A stretch of DNA of 64,000 bases, taken from Gari tellinella (lineage: Eukaryota; Mollusca; Bivalvia; Cardiida; Psammobiidae). Below, piece after piece: positions 34,727 to 48,100 of this stretch. The translations under genes were made by a program, and so were the position numbers. The notes beneath the pieces are model-generated. The model ran no database searches, had not been told where the DNA came from, and saw nothing but the letters and a program-made list of their open reading frames with translations. Each line of letters begins with the position of its first letter. The first letter of the stretch is position 1. The DNA lies in assembly GCA_922989275.2 (NCBI GenBank), contig OV277861.1, forward strand, positions 19,808,479 through 19,872,478, read 5' to 3'.

Positions 34727-34930
34727 AATAGAACCTCTTTATTACGACCACTAAAAAGAACCCGAATCGTCCATATAAAGGACAGGTGACAGCTAAAAGC
34801 AATGTGAAAGTGAAACAGAAAGCTCCTGTAGGAGCTTTCTGTTTCACTTTCACATTGCTTTAAGCAGTCACCTGTCTTAAATTACTAATATTTGACACAA
34901 CTTAGTGGTCGTAATAGAGAAGTTCTACTG
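34727..34930. mobile_element. Family D MITE copy 4
   Basis: CAATAGAACCTCTTTATTAC at the left, GTAATAGAGAAGTTCTACTG at the right, TA target. Perfect core with loop CTCCTGTAGGAG. Confidence 0.8.
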
Positions 34931-34977
34931 TATTTGGATTTAGGTAATTTGGGTTTCCTCTTTACCCAAGTGTGCTC

Positions 34978-35215
34978 ATCCACATACAGCAACATGTTTG
35001 TATACTCCTCATTTACAAACGGTGTACCTATGAACAATATGCTTGTCCTATGCAAACAGTCTAGACCCTGATCACAGAGATCCTATAGCATTATGTCAGT
35101 TTGCAAGTTACATGTTACGATATATTGTTAAAAGCAACCCCAAATATATGAAAATTGACTAGACGTAATTGGAAACTGGAATTGTTGCTTTGAAGTCTTA
35201 GGGGTGATGGAATTA
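34978..35215. mobile_element. Family C MITE, core right arm deleted
   Basis: TTTGTATACTCCTCATTTAC and CTATGCAAACAGTCTAGACC on the left, GAAACTGGAATTGTTGC on the right. Confidence 0.55.
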
Positions 35216-35358
35216 GGGCAGATGACTACTTAAAGCAATATTAAAGTAAAGCAGAAAGCTGCATTTCTTGCTTTAAGCTTTATTGAAATTTGATTAGTGA
35301 TATGCTCCTTCAGAGAAAATGGTAAAGATGTCCTATGGCACTTATGGGGAGCAAATGG

Positions 35359-35608
35359 TCAACCCATTACCCCATAAATACGCTTTTATACACCTTTAAT
35401 TTATTCCTCCACCCAAGAAAATAGTTCCAATTTATATAGTCATGAATATGCATCAAAGGGTATATTTGCTATAGCCTAGCAGATGGTAGCTTAAAGCAGG
35501 CTGAAAGTAAAGCAGAATGTGCCTTAAGGTGTGTTCTGCTTTACTTTCAACCTGCTTTATGTGGTCACCTATTTTCAAAACTAGAAACAGTCTATGGGAT
35601 AATGGGAC
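35359..35608. mobile_element. Family A MITE
   Basis: AACCCATTACCCCATAAATA at the left, CAGTCTATGGGATAATGGG at the right, core 2 with loop GTGCCTTAAGGTGT. Confidence 0.75.
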
Positions 35609-35638
35609 CATAACTTATCAATTAGCATCGCAAACACT

Positions 35639-35968
35639 TTAACCCATTACCCCTGGTTAATTGTCGAACCCCTGACGAAGAGAACACAGACGCTAAACCA
35701 GGATAGTGAGTGTGAGTGACCCCATTAGCAGTTTCTAGATTTGAAGACATATGACCATATACAGCAGGTTGAAAGTAAATCAGAATGCACCTTAACTTAA
35801 GGTGCATTATACTTTATTTCAAGCCTGCTTTAAGCTTATATCTGCTTAGTTATAGTAAACATTTTTCTGCATCATATTCATGACTGTATAAAGTGGACCT
35901 ATTTTCCCTAGTGGATGAACATATTAGAGGCGTTAAAAAGCAGATTAATGGGGAAATAGGTGAAATCT
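35639..35968. mobile_element. Family A MITE with a small insertion, downstream of RAP1
   Basis: CTTTAACCCATTACCCCTGG, then about 70 unrelated bp, then CCCCATTAGCAGTTTCTAG resumes. The core contains the AATAAA candidate for RAP1. Confidence 0.6.
35813..35818 (-). terminator. candidate poly(A) signal for RAP1
   Basis: AATAAA on the minus strand about 210 bp past the RAP1 stop, inside the palindromic core of a diverged family A element. Another AATAAA lies at 35400-35405, also in a family A copy. Which one is used cannot be told from sequence alone. Confidence 0.3.
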
Positions 35969-36025
35969 ATCCCTACATTCAGCTTCAGTGTCTCTGCCAA
36001 TTCACATTCCCTGGAAGTTCTATGT

Positions 36026-36156
36026 TTACATGATCTCAAGTCCTCCTAAGAAAAACAAACGAGTCTTCACATTCTGTTGCCCATATTTGGACTCCATAGC
36101 TTTTTGTTGGCCCTTGGCAAGTTCTTCATCATCTGATTCCGTCCATGGCCGGACAT
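36026..36156 (-). CDS. TERF2IP: RAP1 exon 11 (RCT C-terminus and stop)
   Basis: 131 nt, residues 682-723 and TAA. RPWTESDDEELAKGQQ ... KYGQQNVKTRLFFL aligns with the conserved C-terminal end of RAP1 (W, then D-D, then a helix, then G-x-Q-N-V-x-x-R). The acceptor is ATTTCAG. The stop at 36026-36028 follows LEIM. The RCT is the TRF2-binding domain in vertebrates. Confidence 0.92.
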
Positions 36157-39100
36157 CTGAAATGAAAATATAGGTTGTTGCAGTGTTGAAGACCTTATTC
36201 TTTCCCAATAAATGAGTTTATGCTAAAAACCTTATGGCCATTGCAAATAGTTTAAAACAAGACCCAAGCTCTAAACTGTTTGCCATTGAGATTAACCCTT
36301 TCATCCCAAATATGCCTTTTAGCATATTGAATTTATTCCTACACTGAAGAAAATACAGTAGAACTTCGATGTGTCGATGTTGAAGGGACCATCATAAAAA
36401 ACTCGACACATCGAAGCCTCGACTCATGTTTACCTGATGTTTCCTCGATTTTTTTTCAAATATACTCTATCTCCATAAAGCCGACATGTCCGTATGTTAC
36501 CTGTTGATATTGATTATTTCCAATTAAAAACATTCGAACGGAATTATGTCTGCCTCGTATCGCATCTAAACTGGATGCATATTTACTCATTTTACCAAAA
36601 ACGAATCACGTGACTTGAAAAACCGACAATATGTGTACTTTAAGGATGATTTTTTCATGCTATGTATCCTGATGAAGACCTGAATAAGGTCGAAACCGGT
36701 AGATCAATAAATGTTTTTGTCTACTAGATCGGTGCCTGTAGTTATTCGCATCCTACCTTTCTTTTTAATGAATCTTAAAGATGTACGTTAGGCGAAAATA
36801 CGTTTCCCGTAACTCGATTTTCAGAAAAAAACAACGGTATGGACGGATGTCGCTTTTTATCTGCACACCGGTTCTTGTACCCATTCCAGCATATACATTC
36901 TCTCGAAACGCTGGAACCAGATTCAGGGGAAACCCTTTTCTTAAAATAGTAGCAATATCTCCTTAGAGGGATACGGGTAATTGCATATGATAACTATTGA
37001 TGCTACACTTTTCTGGATGGGTTCCGCGTGAGTTGCTCTTTGTCTATTACACACACACATTCTCTTCTGGCATAAAAACATCGACCGAACTACGCATATG
37101 CGTTAATGTTCGGTTTATATTGACTTTACACAATGCTATGATTAAGTCCGTGACAAATAAAATATGGAAAAGAGTTGATGAATCAAGGAATACACGTGGC
37201 CTTTGACACATTCAGAAGGTGTTGGCCTGTTTGTCCTGGATAATTGGGTAGTCAGGTCATTCTGATTCACGACAATCAATCGAGTAAAGATGGTCACGGA
37301 GGTGTGAAAAACTCGACACACGAAATGCCGGTCAGTCAATTTTTGTACAGTCGAACATCGACACATGTGTAGTGAATTTTGAGTGAAACAGTACGTCAAA
37401 CCGAGAAAAAAAGTCGATATAGCGAAAAACTCGACTTATAAAAACTCGAGTCATACGTAGGTTTTTAATTAGGTTATATAGGGAGAAAAGTTGGGACTTT
37501 AAGAAAAGATCGACACATCGAGAAACTCGACTCTTCAAAGTTCGACACATCGAAGTTCTTCTGTAGTTCCAATTATACAACATGTGTTAACTGATTACCC
37601 CATAGCCTGTTTCTAGTTTTGAAAACAGGTGACCACTTAAAGCAGGTTGAAAGTAAAGCAGATTGCACCTTAAGGCACATTCTGCTTTACTTTCAAAATG
37701 CTTTAAGTGGCCACCTATCTTCAAAACTAGAAACAGGCTATTGGGTAATGGGTTAAAAGCCTTTACCCCATAACCTGTTTCTAGTTTTGAAGACAGATGA
37801 CCACTTAAAGCAGGTTGTTTTTGGCTTACAAATTCCTGGGTTTTCTCAACTCATGTAGTGACAGTTATCTTACCAGCATATTCTGGTCCCTTTTCTATCC
37901 ATTTTAGCATTGTGTCTACATCCCCACTGAAGCTATACAGTAACTCCCGCACATAGCCAGTCTCCAACCCAAAGTTGTTAGCTATAGCCTGAAACAGTAC
38001 AAAATCACAAGGTTGTTAGCTATAGCCTGAAACAGTACAAAATCAATCTCAATTTGGAAACAGTTGTTAAAGGTCATAAACTGTAAAGTTACGACAATCA
38101 AGAAGAAAGCTTTTTCTGTGTGTTTAAGCCAATATAGGCAGATAGTGCTTAACCCTTTCACTCTCAATGAAGCCTTAAAGCGCATTTGCAAACAGTTTGG
38201 GTCCTGATCAGATGCCTGTAACACGGGATCTGATCAGGTCCCAAACTGGTTGACACTCTTATCGATATTCATTAAGTCAGACAACCTTAAGTCTAACTTT
38301 GAAATGTGTCTTGCAGACAACAATACTGAAGCAGACGATAATAAAGCAGTAAAGGGGTAAAACTCTCCTGAATAATTTGAACATGTAAGGGTTAAAGCAG
38401 TAATGAAAACGGAATAGATCTATCACCAGTGTGTATCAGTTCATTGTGTATTCCAGATCACACTCGAGGCTACACCTCTTGTGACTGAGATCTGGATTAC
38501 ACAACAGACTCGAACTTTTATTTTATACCTAAATTGTTTGGGACAAGATCTATATGTTGTTAAACCAAATAATCAAATAGATCTATAAGCACCCGTGTAT
38601 ACAATCTTAAAAGTTAAAACTCCTCCGTACGCCTATAATGCAATCTGAAACTATTTTTGGAAGTCATATGACCACCAATAATGACGTCATTATTTATATT
38701 GATGGCGCATTGGTAATCCGTTATTTTTATCGGTTCGATTGAGAAGTAGATTTTTGTAAATAACGTTCATTTAAGCGTTTATGGGTATGAATTGAACTGT
38801 TTGAAGCTTTGTCCTTTGGAGAATGTTGGGGGTTATTCATGCTTAAAATGGTTTAAAAAAAGCACCGAATTCGGGAATTCCGAAACGTCACGCACAACTC
38901 TTCGTAAAAGCCGTGACGTCATCATCCAAGATGTCAGCCCCCATGTTTTATAGTTGCCTAGTTTTGAGGAAATTATTCACGCGCAAATCAAACACTTTTC
39001 AAAGTCTGTCAGTGATTGAATAAAATTGGAATACCTTTGATTTTATCATGCATTACTTAAGAACGGAAAAATGGCAAGCCTTTTTTCCGTATTAAGGTAG

Positions 39101-42100
39101 AGAAGAAATCTCAAAATGGATTCTTCTGCTTCAATTTGTTTTTGCTTTAAACCATTAAAATGTAACAGGCACATTCTGCTTTACTTTCAGCCAGCTTTAA
39201 GCTACCATCTGTTAGGAAATAGAAAAAATTACCTATAGTACATATTCCGGACTGTATAAAGTGAAACTATTTTATTCTGTGGAGGAATAAATTAAATAGG
39301 CTAGAAGGTGCTTCTATGGGGAAAGGGGGTTAAATCTACATGTCCAGACTGGTGTTAACCCTTTTCCACATAGCCTGTTTCTAGAATTGAAAATAGGTGA
39401 CCACTTAAAGCAGGTTGAAAGTAAAGGCATATTCTGCTTTACTTTCAGCCTGCTTTAAGATATAATCTGATAGAATATAGAAAATATTTCCTATGGAACA
39501 TATTCCTGACTATAAAGTGAAACTATTTTATTCTGTGGAGGAATAAATTAAATATGCTAGAAGGTGCTTCTATGGGGAAAGGGGGTTAAATCTACATGTC
39601 CAGACTGGTGTTAACCCTTTTCCACATAGCCTGTTTCTAGAATTGAAAATAGGTGACCACTTAAAGCAGGTTGAAAGTAAAGGCACATTCTGCTTTACTT
39701 TCAGCCTGCTTTAAGATATAATCTGATAGAATATAGAAAATATTTCCTATGGAACATATTCCTGACTATAAAGTGAAACTATTTTATTCTGTGGAGGAAT
39801 AAATTAAATAGGCTAGAAGGTGCTTCTATGGGGAAAGGGGGTTAAATCTACATGTCCAGACTGGTGTTAACCCTTTTCCACATAGCCTGTTTCTAGAATT
39901 GAAAATAGGTGACCACTTAAAGCAGGTTGAAAGTAAAGGCACATTCTGCTTTACTTTCAGCCTGCTTTAAGATATAATCTGATAGAATATAGAAAATATT
40001 TCCTATGGAACATATTCCTGACTATAAAGTGAAACTATTTTATTCTGTGGAGGAATAAATTAAATAGGCTAGAAGGTGCTTCTATGGGGAAAGGGGGTTA
40101 AATCTACATGTCCAGACTGGTGTTAACCCTTTTCCACATAGCCTGTTTCTAGAACTGAAAATAGGTGACCACTTAAAGCAGGTTGAAAGTAAAGGCACAT
40201 TCTGCTTTACTTTCAGCCTGCTTTAAGATATAATCTGATAGAATATAGAAAATATTTCCTATGGAACATATTCCTGACTATAAAGTGAAACTATTTTATT
40301 CTGTGGAGGAATAAATTAAATAGGCTAGAAGGTGCTTCTATGGGGAAAGGGGGTTAAATCTACATGTCCAGACTGGTGTTAACCCTTTACCACATAGCCT
40401 GTTTCTAGAATTGAAAATAGGTGACCACTTAAAGCAGGTTGAAAGTAAAGGCATATTCTGCTTTACTTTCAGCCTGCTTTAAGATATAATCTGATATAAT
40501 ATAGAAAATATTTCCTATGGAACATATTCCTGACTATAAAGTGAAACTATTTTATTCTGTGGAGGAATAAATTAAATAGGCTAGAAGGTGCTTCTATGGG
40601 GAAAGGGGGTTAAATCTACATGTCCAGACTGGTGTTAACCCTTTACCACATAGCCTGTTTCTAGAATTGAAAATAGGTGACCACTTAAAGCAGGTTGAAA
40701 GTAAAGGCACATTCTGCTTTACTTTCAGCCTGCTTTAAGATATAATCTGATATAATATAGAAAATATTTCCTATGGAACATTTTCCTGACTATAAAGTGA
40801 AACTATTTTATTCTGTGGAGGAATAAATTAAGACATAATTGTTTGGGGAGCAGCAGCAAGCATTCTTGTTTAGGAGGGTATTGCTCATAGGGCCGTTGCA
40901 GGGAGGGAGCACTATATAGTGTATTGATCAATCACATCAGTTAGTCATAATCTTACCTTGCACGTTGTGATAAGTTCTGGTTCCTCATCGCTGTCACTGT
41001 TATAGGATAACTCTAGCTCTGAAATCAACATATATAAACCTTTTAGCAATATCTGATATCAATGACCAAACTTTCACCCTCGAGACCTTCCTACCTTGCC
41101 ATCGTTCTGGGGCTAAACTGTCATATGGGATGTTTCTATTTATTTGACAGAAATTATCGCCTCTGCCAAGAACTACAAGAGGCCAATGGGCCATATTTCG
41201 CTCACCTGAGAATAGCTGAAAAAATGGAGATAATGATTTATGTCCATGACAGGGTCATGTTTTTATGCTGTGGCCCTTGTAGTTTTTTATGAGAATATTT
41301 TTTAAGTTTTTACTGAAAAAAAAATCTATTTTTAGCTCCTGTGACCTACATAATATGCAACAGACCTGAACCATTTGAACAAAATACATGTATGTACAGG
41401 ACATCTAGAAGTGTCACCATGCCTAATATAAAAGCTCTGGCCATATTAGTGTCAGAGAAGACATTTGAAAATTTCACTATATAACTCTATGTAAAACTGT
41501 GACCCCTGGATGGGGCCAATTTTAACCCCAGGGGCATAATTTGAACAAACTTGATAGAGGACCTGTAGATGATGCTATGTGCCACATATCTAAGCTCTGG
41601 CCTTTGCAGTTTTTGATTAGGATACTGATGAGATTTTTTAAGATTTCCTGATTTTTTCACTTTGGTTGCCATAGATCTGCATTGTTTTTAATTCTTTGAA
41701 CAAATTTGAAAGCGCTTGACCCAAGGAATATTTCTGTAAAGTTTGGTTGAAATCTGTCAGCAGTATAGGAGGAGATGTCATTTGAGGCAATTGTTCATGA
41801 CGATGGACAACGCATGACGTACACAGGGCCATCACTGTTTGTCATTTTGCAATAAATAGTCAAAACTGCTCTAAATAGTCAGTCTTGCATTTCAGCATTT
41901 TTCTGCATTAGGCAGGCACATGTATTTAAGATCACCATGCAACATGCTTCTTCAAAATATAATCAATCTGAATGCATGTCTAGAGGATAAAATAACACAT
42001 AAAGACAATCACCTTGTGGCTGTACTATACTCCGTGTTGGTGAGATGTCTCCGTCAGATCTCTCACTGTGACTCTCCTCTTCGCCCTCACTGTCTGACAA

Positions 42101-45100
42101 GGTCACACTAACAACAGCTCTGTCTGAAATTACAATGATTACAAGAATCCAGGTAACATAACTGTTAGCAATATCCAGAGATAAGACACTCAATAACTGA
42201 GAATCTGATCTAAATCCATACCATTTGTAACCTGGACGATAAACATTAACACTATCAACCCTAGCAAAGAGTATACTCGTCATTAACAAACAGTGTACCT
42301 GGGAGTATTACACTTGTCCCATGCAAGCAGTGTAGACCCTGATCAGAAGGCTCCTTAAGGAGCCCTCTGATCAGGGTATTAAACTGTTTGCCATTTTGAA
42401 ATTAATTGTTAAAATCAACTTGAAATAGTCTAAAATGGACTAGACTTATTTTGGTATTGGAATTGTTCATTAAAAGTTTCAGGGGTGAATGAGTTAAGAC
42501 AAAATATATAGAGTCAAAACAATCTACAAAATGTAACAAGAGGCCCATGCGGGCCTAAATATCGCTCAACTGAAAAAATCAACACAAGGGTCACATGACC
42601 CCTGGGGTGGGATCATTTTTTAACCTAGAGACATAATTTCAAAAATCTTGCTGATGAACTTGAAAATTAAGTGTTAATCTGTCAAATATTTTGTACATGG
42701 ATGGTTTCAGACAGGAAGACTTTTCAATGTAAAACAAATATTTTTTAGCTAATGTGACCCAGACCTGAACCATTTCAGCAATATTGGTAAAGATCATCTA
42801 AAAGTGTCACTATGCTAAATATCAAAGCTCTGGCCATAATAGTTTCAGAAGATTTCACTATATAACTCTATGTAAAACTGCGACCCCTAGGGCCTTGGCA
42901 GTTTTGACCCAAGGGGCATAATTTGAACATTCTTGATAGAGGATCTGTAGATGATGCTTTATGCCAAATATCTAAGCTCAGGGTACTGTGGTTTCAGACA
43001 CGAAGATTTGATAAGTTTTCATTGAAAAAATCTATTTTTAGCTCCTGTGACCTAGATATGCAACGGACCGGAACCATATAAAGAGTATTGGTTAAGAGCT
43101 TTTAGAAATGTCACCATGCCAAATATCAAAGCTCTGGCCATATTAAGTTTCAGAGAAAAACATGTTCGAAGATTTAACTATATAACACTATGTAAAATTG
43201 CAGCCTGAGGGGCGGGGTCATTTTTTACGCCAGGGACATAATTTGAACAATCTTGATAGAGGACCGGAAGATGATGCTTTGTGCCAAATATCTAACCTCA
43301 GGGTACTGTGGATTCGGACAAGAAGATTTTTTAAGTTTTCATTGAAAAAAATCTATTTTTAGCTCCTGTGACCTAGATATGCAACAGACCGGAACCATAC
43401 TTACAATATTGGTTCAGGGCTTCTAGAAGTGTCACCATGCCAAATATCAAAGCTCTGGCCGTATTAATTTCAGAGAAAAAGAAGTTTAAAGATTTAACTA
43501 TATACATGTAACTCTATGTAAAATTACGACCCCGGGGGGGTCACTTTTGACCCCAGGGACATAATTTGAACAATGTTGATAGAGGACCTTAAGACAATGC
43601 TTTGTGCCAAATATTTAAGCTCAGGGTACAGTGGTTTCAAACAAGAAGATTTTTTAAGTTTTTATTGAAAAAATCTATTTTTAGCTCCTGTGACCTAGAT
43701 ATGCAACGGACCGGAAATGTTTGAAAAACTTTGAAAGAGGACCATATAAGGATCATTCAGGCCAAGTTTGGTAAAAATCTATCCAGTAGTTTCGGAGGAG
43801 ATGTCGTTTAAAGAAATTGTTGACGACGAACGGACGCACGACGACGGACAGAGGACGATCAAAATAGCTCACCTTGGCACTACGTGCCAGGTGAGCTTAA
43901 AATTAAAGCATATATATGGTACTGTTATTCTCAGCAGAAGTTATTTACACCGTCTTCCATGCTCTTTTAACTCTTACGCAAGCTAGCAGTGAAATCGTGA
44001 TAACCTTAGCAAACAGTTTGGATTCTGATGAGACACTGCATTATGCTGCATCTCATCAGTATCCTAACTGTGACACTGCATTATGCTGCATCTCATCAGT
44101 ATCCTAACTGTGACACTGCATTATGCTGCATCTCATCAGTGTCCTAACTGTTTGACACTCTGACCTTGTTTTGAAAATTTAATTTGAGAACAGAAGCAGA
44201 CGACAAATATTGCAGATGAAAAAATTACCCAGCATGCAAAGAGTTAACGTTCTGCAAACAACAGGTCTTGACAGTACTGTTAATGGGTAAACTCAAAGCT
44301 TATTCACTCTAGAAACATTCCAGTTTCCAATAAACTCTAGCCCATTTTTAAGGGGTCTTTGTTTCATTACATTATATTGCAAAATGACAAACAGTGAAGA
44401 CCCTGATCAGAGAGCTCTTGCAGGAGACCTCTAATCAGAGTCTACACCATTTGCATAGGACAAGTGCACTCTTCACAGGTACACTGTTTATCAATGATGA
44501 GTATACAAGTCGCTAGGGTTCAACGAGTTAATCAGATGGTATGTGGGTAGTTTTAGGATATAGCGGGTATACCTAATTAGAATATTCATATCTGATCATC
44601 ATCTATCATCACAAGTCACTGCTCAAGTGTGATATACCTGTTTAAACTGCAAGTAACACATATTTTCAAATATTTCAAATATAAGCACTTATGATTAACC
44701 AAACTTTCACTGGTTTATCACCAGTGACAGTACATATATCAATAAACTGTGTTTTTAAGTTGACCTTTTCTTCCATAAAACCACCTTTTTATTCCTTCAG
44801 TTTTTGTTTTTTGGTTGTTGTTTTTTCCATAGAAATGTTGTGTCAGGCATCTTTCTATTCCTGGACAGTTCCTTCTCTTTGCTAAATACTAAGAAGTAAA
44901 AAATGACTAGGCTTAACTGGAATTGTCTATTTGAAGTTTCATGGAGGAAAGAGTTAAAGGAAGGTTAAAGTAAAACAGTTTCTGCTTAACTGTCACCTTG
45001 CTTTAAGCAGCCTCCTGCCTTAACCCCAAAGCCTATTTCTAGTATTGAAGATAGGTGATCACTTAAAGCAGGTTGAAAGTAAAGCAGGCACATTCTGCTT

Positions 45101-48100
45101 TACTTTCAGCCTGCTTTAAGTTATAATCTACTAGGCTACTGAAAATATTTCTTATGGTACATGTTTATGACTGTATAAATTGTAATTATTTTCTTCAATG
45201 GAGAAATAAATTAAATACGCTAAAAGGTGCTTCTATTGGGTAAAGAGTTTTACAAATACAGTATAATCTCTGTCGATCGACACCTCTCTTGACCGGAAAC
45301 CTCTGTTATCCGCCCCTGCTGTTTGGTCCCGGCAGTTTCCCTATATATTTTATGTAACCTAACTCTCTCTTGGTCGGATCCTCTGTTAACCGTTATCCGA
45401 CATACCTTGACGGACCAAACAAGGCAAATTAGAGGTTTTTCACACCCCGTTATCCGACGGTATGCTGACCTTTGATCATTGACCGACTATACATGCGCAG
45501 GTGATAATGGCACATATTGCTCGGATGGCCGTGTAAGACAAAATGTATTGTTCAAACAATGAGTGAATAATTTGAGGGTTAATAAGATAACTTCAGCCAA
45601 CACGTGTAAGCAACCCATTCAGGGTCGCAGTGCTGAAAAGACCAACTCATCCATCCTCTCCAACAATAGCTAACCATTATTTCGTGTTCAAATTGGACAG
45701 GTACCTGCCAATCGTCCTCACCGTCAAGTTGTCAACATTAGAAGTACGAAATATATATCTAATGCGCCCTCCGCATAGGTCGAGTCTATAGTTATAATCG
45801 CAGGCGTAAAAATGTATGCTCAAGTTATATTGGGAGAAAATAAAAACATTCCTCGCGTTTTAAAGTTTTTGTTAATTTCCTGCTAGTTCGACATAACGAG
45901 AGAAGACTGTACTTGTATATAAAATGTAAATACGAATGTGCCGGTGTTTAGTCGATCTCTTAATATCTACATGTATGCGTATTTACTTCCGATTCTACAC
46001 TGAATATACACGTTTATGCCTTCTGTAGAAAGAACAATGGAAAAACCATGTAGATCCGGAGCAGGGTACTCCTATTTTAAACTGGAAGAACCTGACAAGG
46101 ATATGCTGCAGTCATGCAAGCATATTTAATAAGTCAATCGGCATCGAGAAATTCGCCTCGCAGCGACAATCTTTGGGTGTGTAAACTTGTGAACTTAGGC
46201 CTAATTCCGTTAACCGACAACCTCTTTTAACCGACTTACAAATATGGAACCATGGGGTGTCGGATAACGGAGGTTATACTGTACCTCATAATTATCACAA
46301 TATAGTGGTTGTAATAGAGAGCTTTTACTTTTTGTTGGAGACTTTTTATAATACTAAGTTTACTCACCTTTCTTAGTTGTTGTGGCTGATCTGGTCATAG
46401 GCCTAGCACTGTTAGTTTTGCTCTGTGAATCTCCATTTTTCTCAGGCTTACTGCTGTCTAATGCACGTGTTGCTGTCTTTTCACATTGTCTTTCCTCTGT
46501 GGCTTTACTAGCATTCTTAGAACATGTGGTCACAATCGAGTTCACACCTCTGGGAGATGATAATGTGTCTGTATTGATTTTATTTTGACCATCTATGTAT
46601 TTACACAACATTTCATCAAAACTGTCTCCCGATGACAGTTCACCAGACACAGAATCCTCGACCAAACAATCCTCCACTGAATTATTATTGTTCACATCGA
46701 AATCACCCTCGTGTGGACTTATATTACAGTTCTTGTTTACAACCTTACCCATGTTTGATGGTGTAGTGGTGTTCCCTATAGGCCCAGCTAAGTCACCCTT
46801 GCGTGGACTTCTTTGACAATTCTTGCGTTCACCAGTGTTTGATGGTGGAGTGGTTCTGCCTATAGACCCAACTAAATCACCCTTGTGTGGACTTCTGTGA
46901 CCGTCCTTGTCTACAACCTTATTACCAGTGTTTGATGGAGGAGTGGTGTTGTCTACAGACCCAACTGAGTTTTGTAACAATGCTCTTCTTTTATTAGAAT
47001 CTCTTGGACTTGCACTTGTAATATCGCCGCTTACCCTTTTCCTAATTCTAGGACTATTGCGGGTTGGAGAGTTGTCCAAGTCTGAGGGGAAGTTGTACTC
47101 GTCCTGATCACCTGTAGGACATAACCTACAATCCTCTAACACGACTACAGCTTCTGCTGCACACACTACACCTCTATCACCTGCTTCCTTGGTCTTTTGT
47201 CTATCAACTGCTTCTTTGGTATTCCGTCTATCAGATGTTTCCTTCGTCTTTTGTTCTTTGCTTAAACCAGCATCTTCTTTGTCTACAACTTTGTCAGCAT
47301 TTTCTACATTTTCATTCATAGGTGTTTCTGTATTTTTTGAAGACTTGGATGCACTTGAGGACTTTTCTTTATTAAAAATCTTCCCCGCCTTGTCAGATCT
47401 ATCTTTCTTTTGTTCTGTTGAAACCATTTCTAAAGATTTTTTCCTACGCTTTGGAAATAAGGCCTCAAATGCTGGAATTGAAAGAAATAATGATTATGTT
47501 TAACCACTTGAACCCTAGTCACGCAAATATGTGTCCTTTGCAAACAGTGTGCCTGTGAAGAATACACTTGTCCTTTGCAAACAGTGAAGACACAGATCAG
47601 AGGGCTCCTAAAGGAGCCCTCTGATCAGGGTCTGCACTGTTTGTCATACTGCACTACACTGACAAAAACAACCCTAATAGTCAGAAATTAACTAGACCAA
47701 GTTGGAAACAGGAATATTCAATTTGAATGTAAAGGAAGGATGAGTTAACCCATTAACCCATAGCCTGTTTCTAGTATTGGAGATAGGTTACAACTTAAAG
47801 CAGGTTAAAAGTAAAGCAGAATGCGCCATAAGGTGCATTCTGCTTTACTTTCAACCTGATTTAAGCTACCTTCCTCTAGAATTTAGAAATTATTTCTTAT
47901 GATACATATCCATGACTAAATAAGTTAGAACTATTTTCTTCAGTGAAGGAAAAATAGAAGGTGTAAAAAGGCGTATTTATGAAGTAATGTGTTAACACAT
48001 CCATTCTGTAAAATAGAAGTTAAAGAAAACAGTCAAACTTGTATTATAATCCCTTTACCCACTTTCCCAACCCCCCTCCCTGCTTTTTTTCAGTATTGAA

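Larger units (their letters stand above)
36294..37585. mobile_element. Family A fragment split by a pogo-like element
   Basis: TTAACCCTTTCATCCCAAAT through CTGAAGAAAATA at 36294-36355, resuming GTTCCAATTATAC at 37566. The join matches the family A consensus. Confidence 0.65.

Noticed and set aside
39172..40833. CRISPR-like or gene-cluster array
   Set aside because: Units are 256 bp, contiguous, with no unique spacers, and each is a MITE; the genome is eukaryotic.
46382..47503. Several plus-strand open frames of 66-104 codons
   Set aside because: They are antisense shadows of RAP1 exon 7, which has domain context, splice sites and matching phases.
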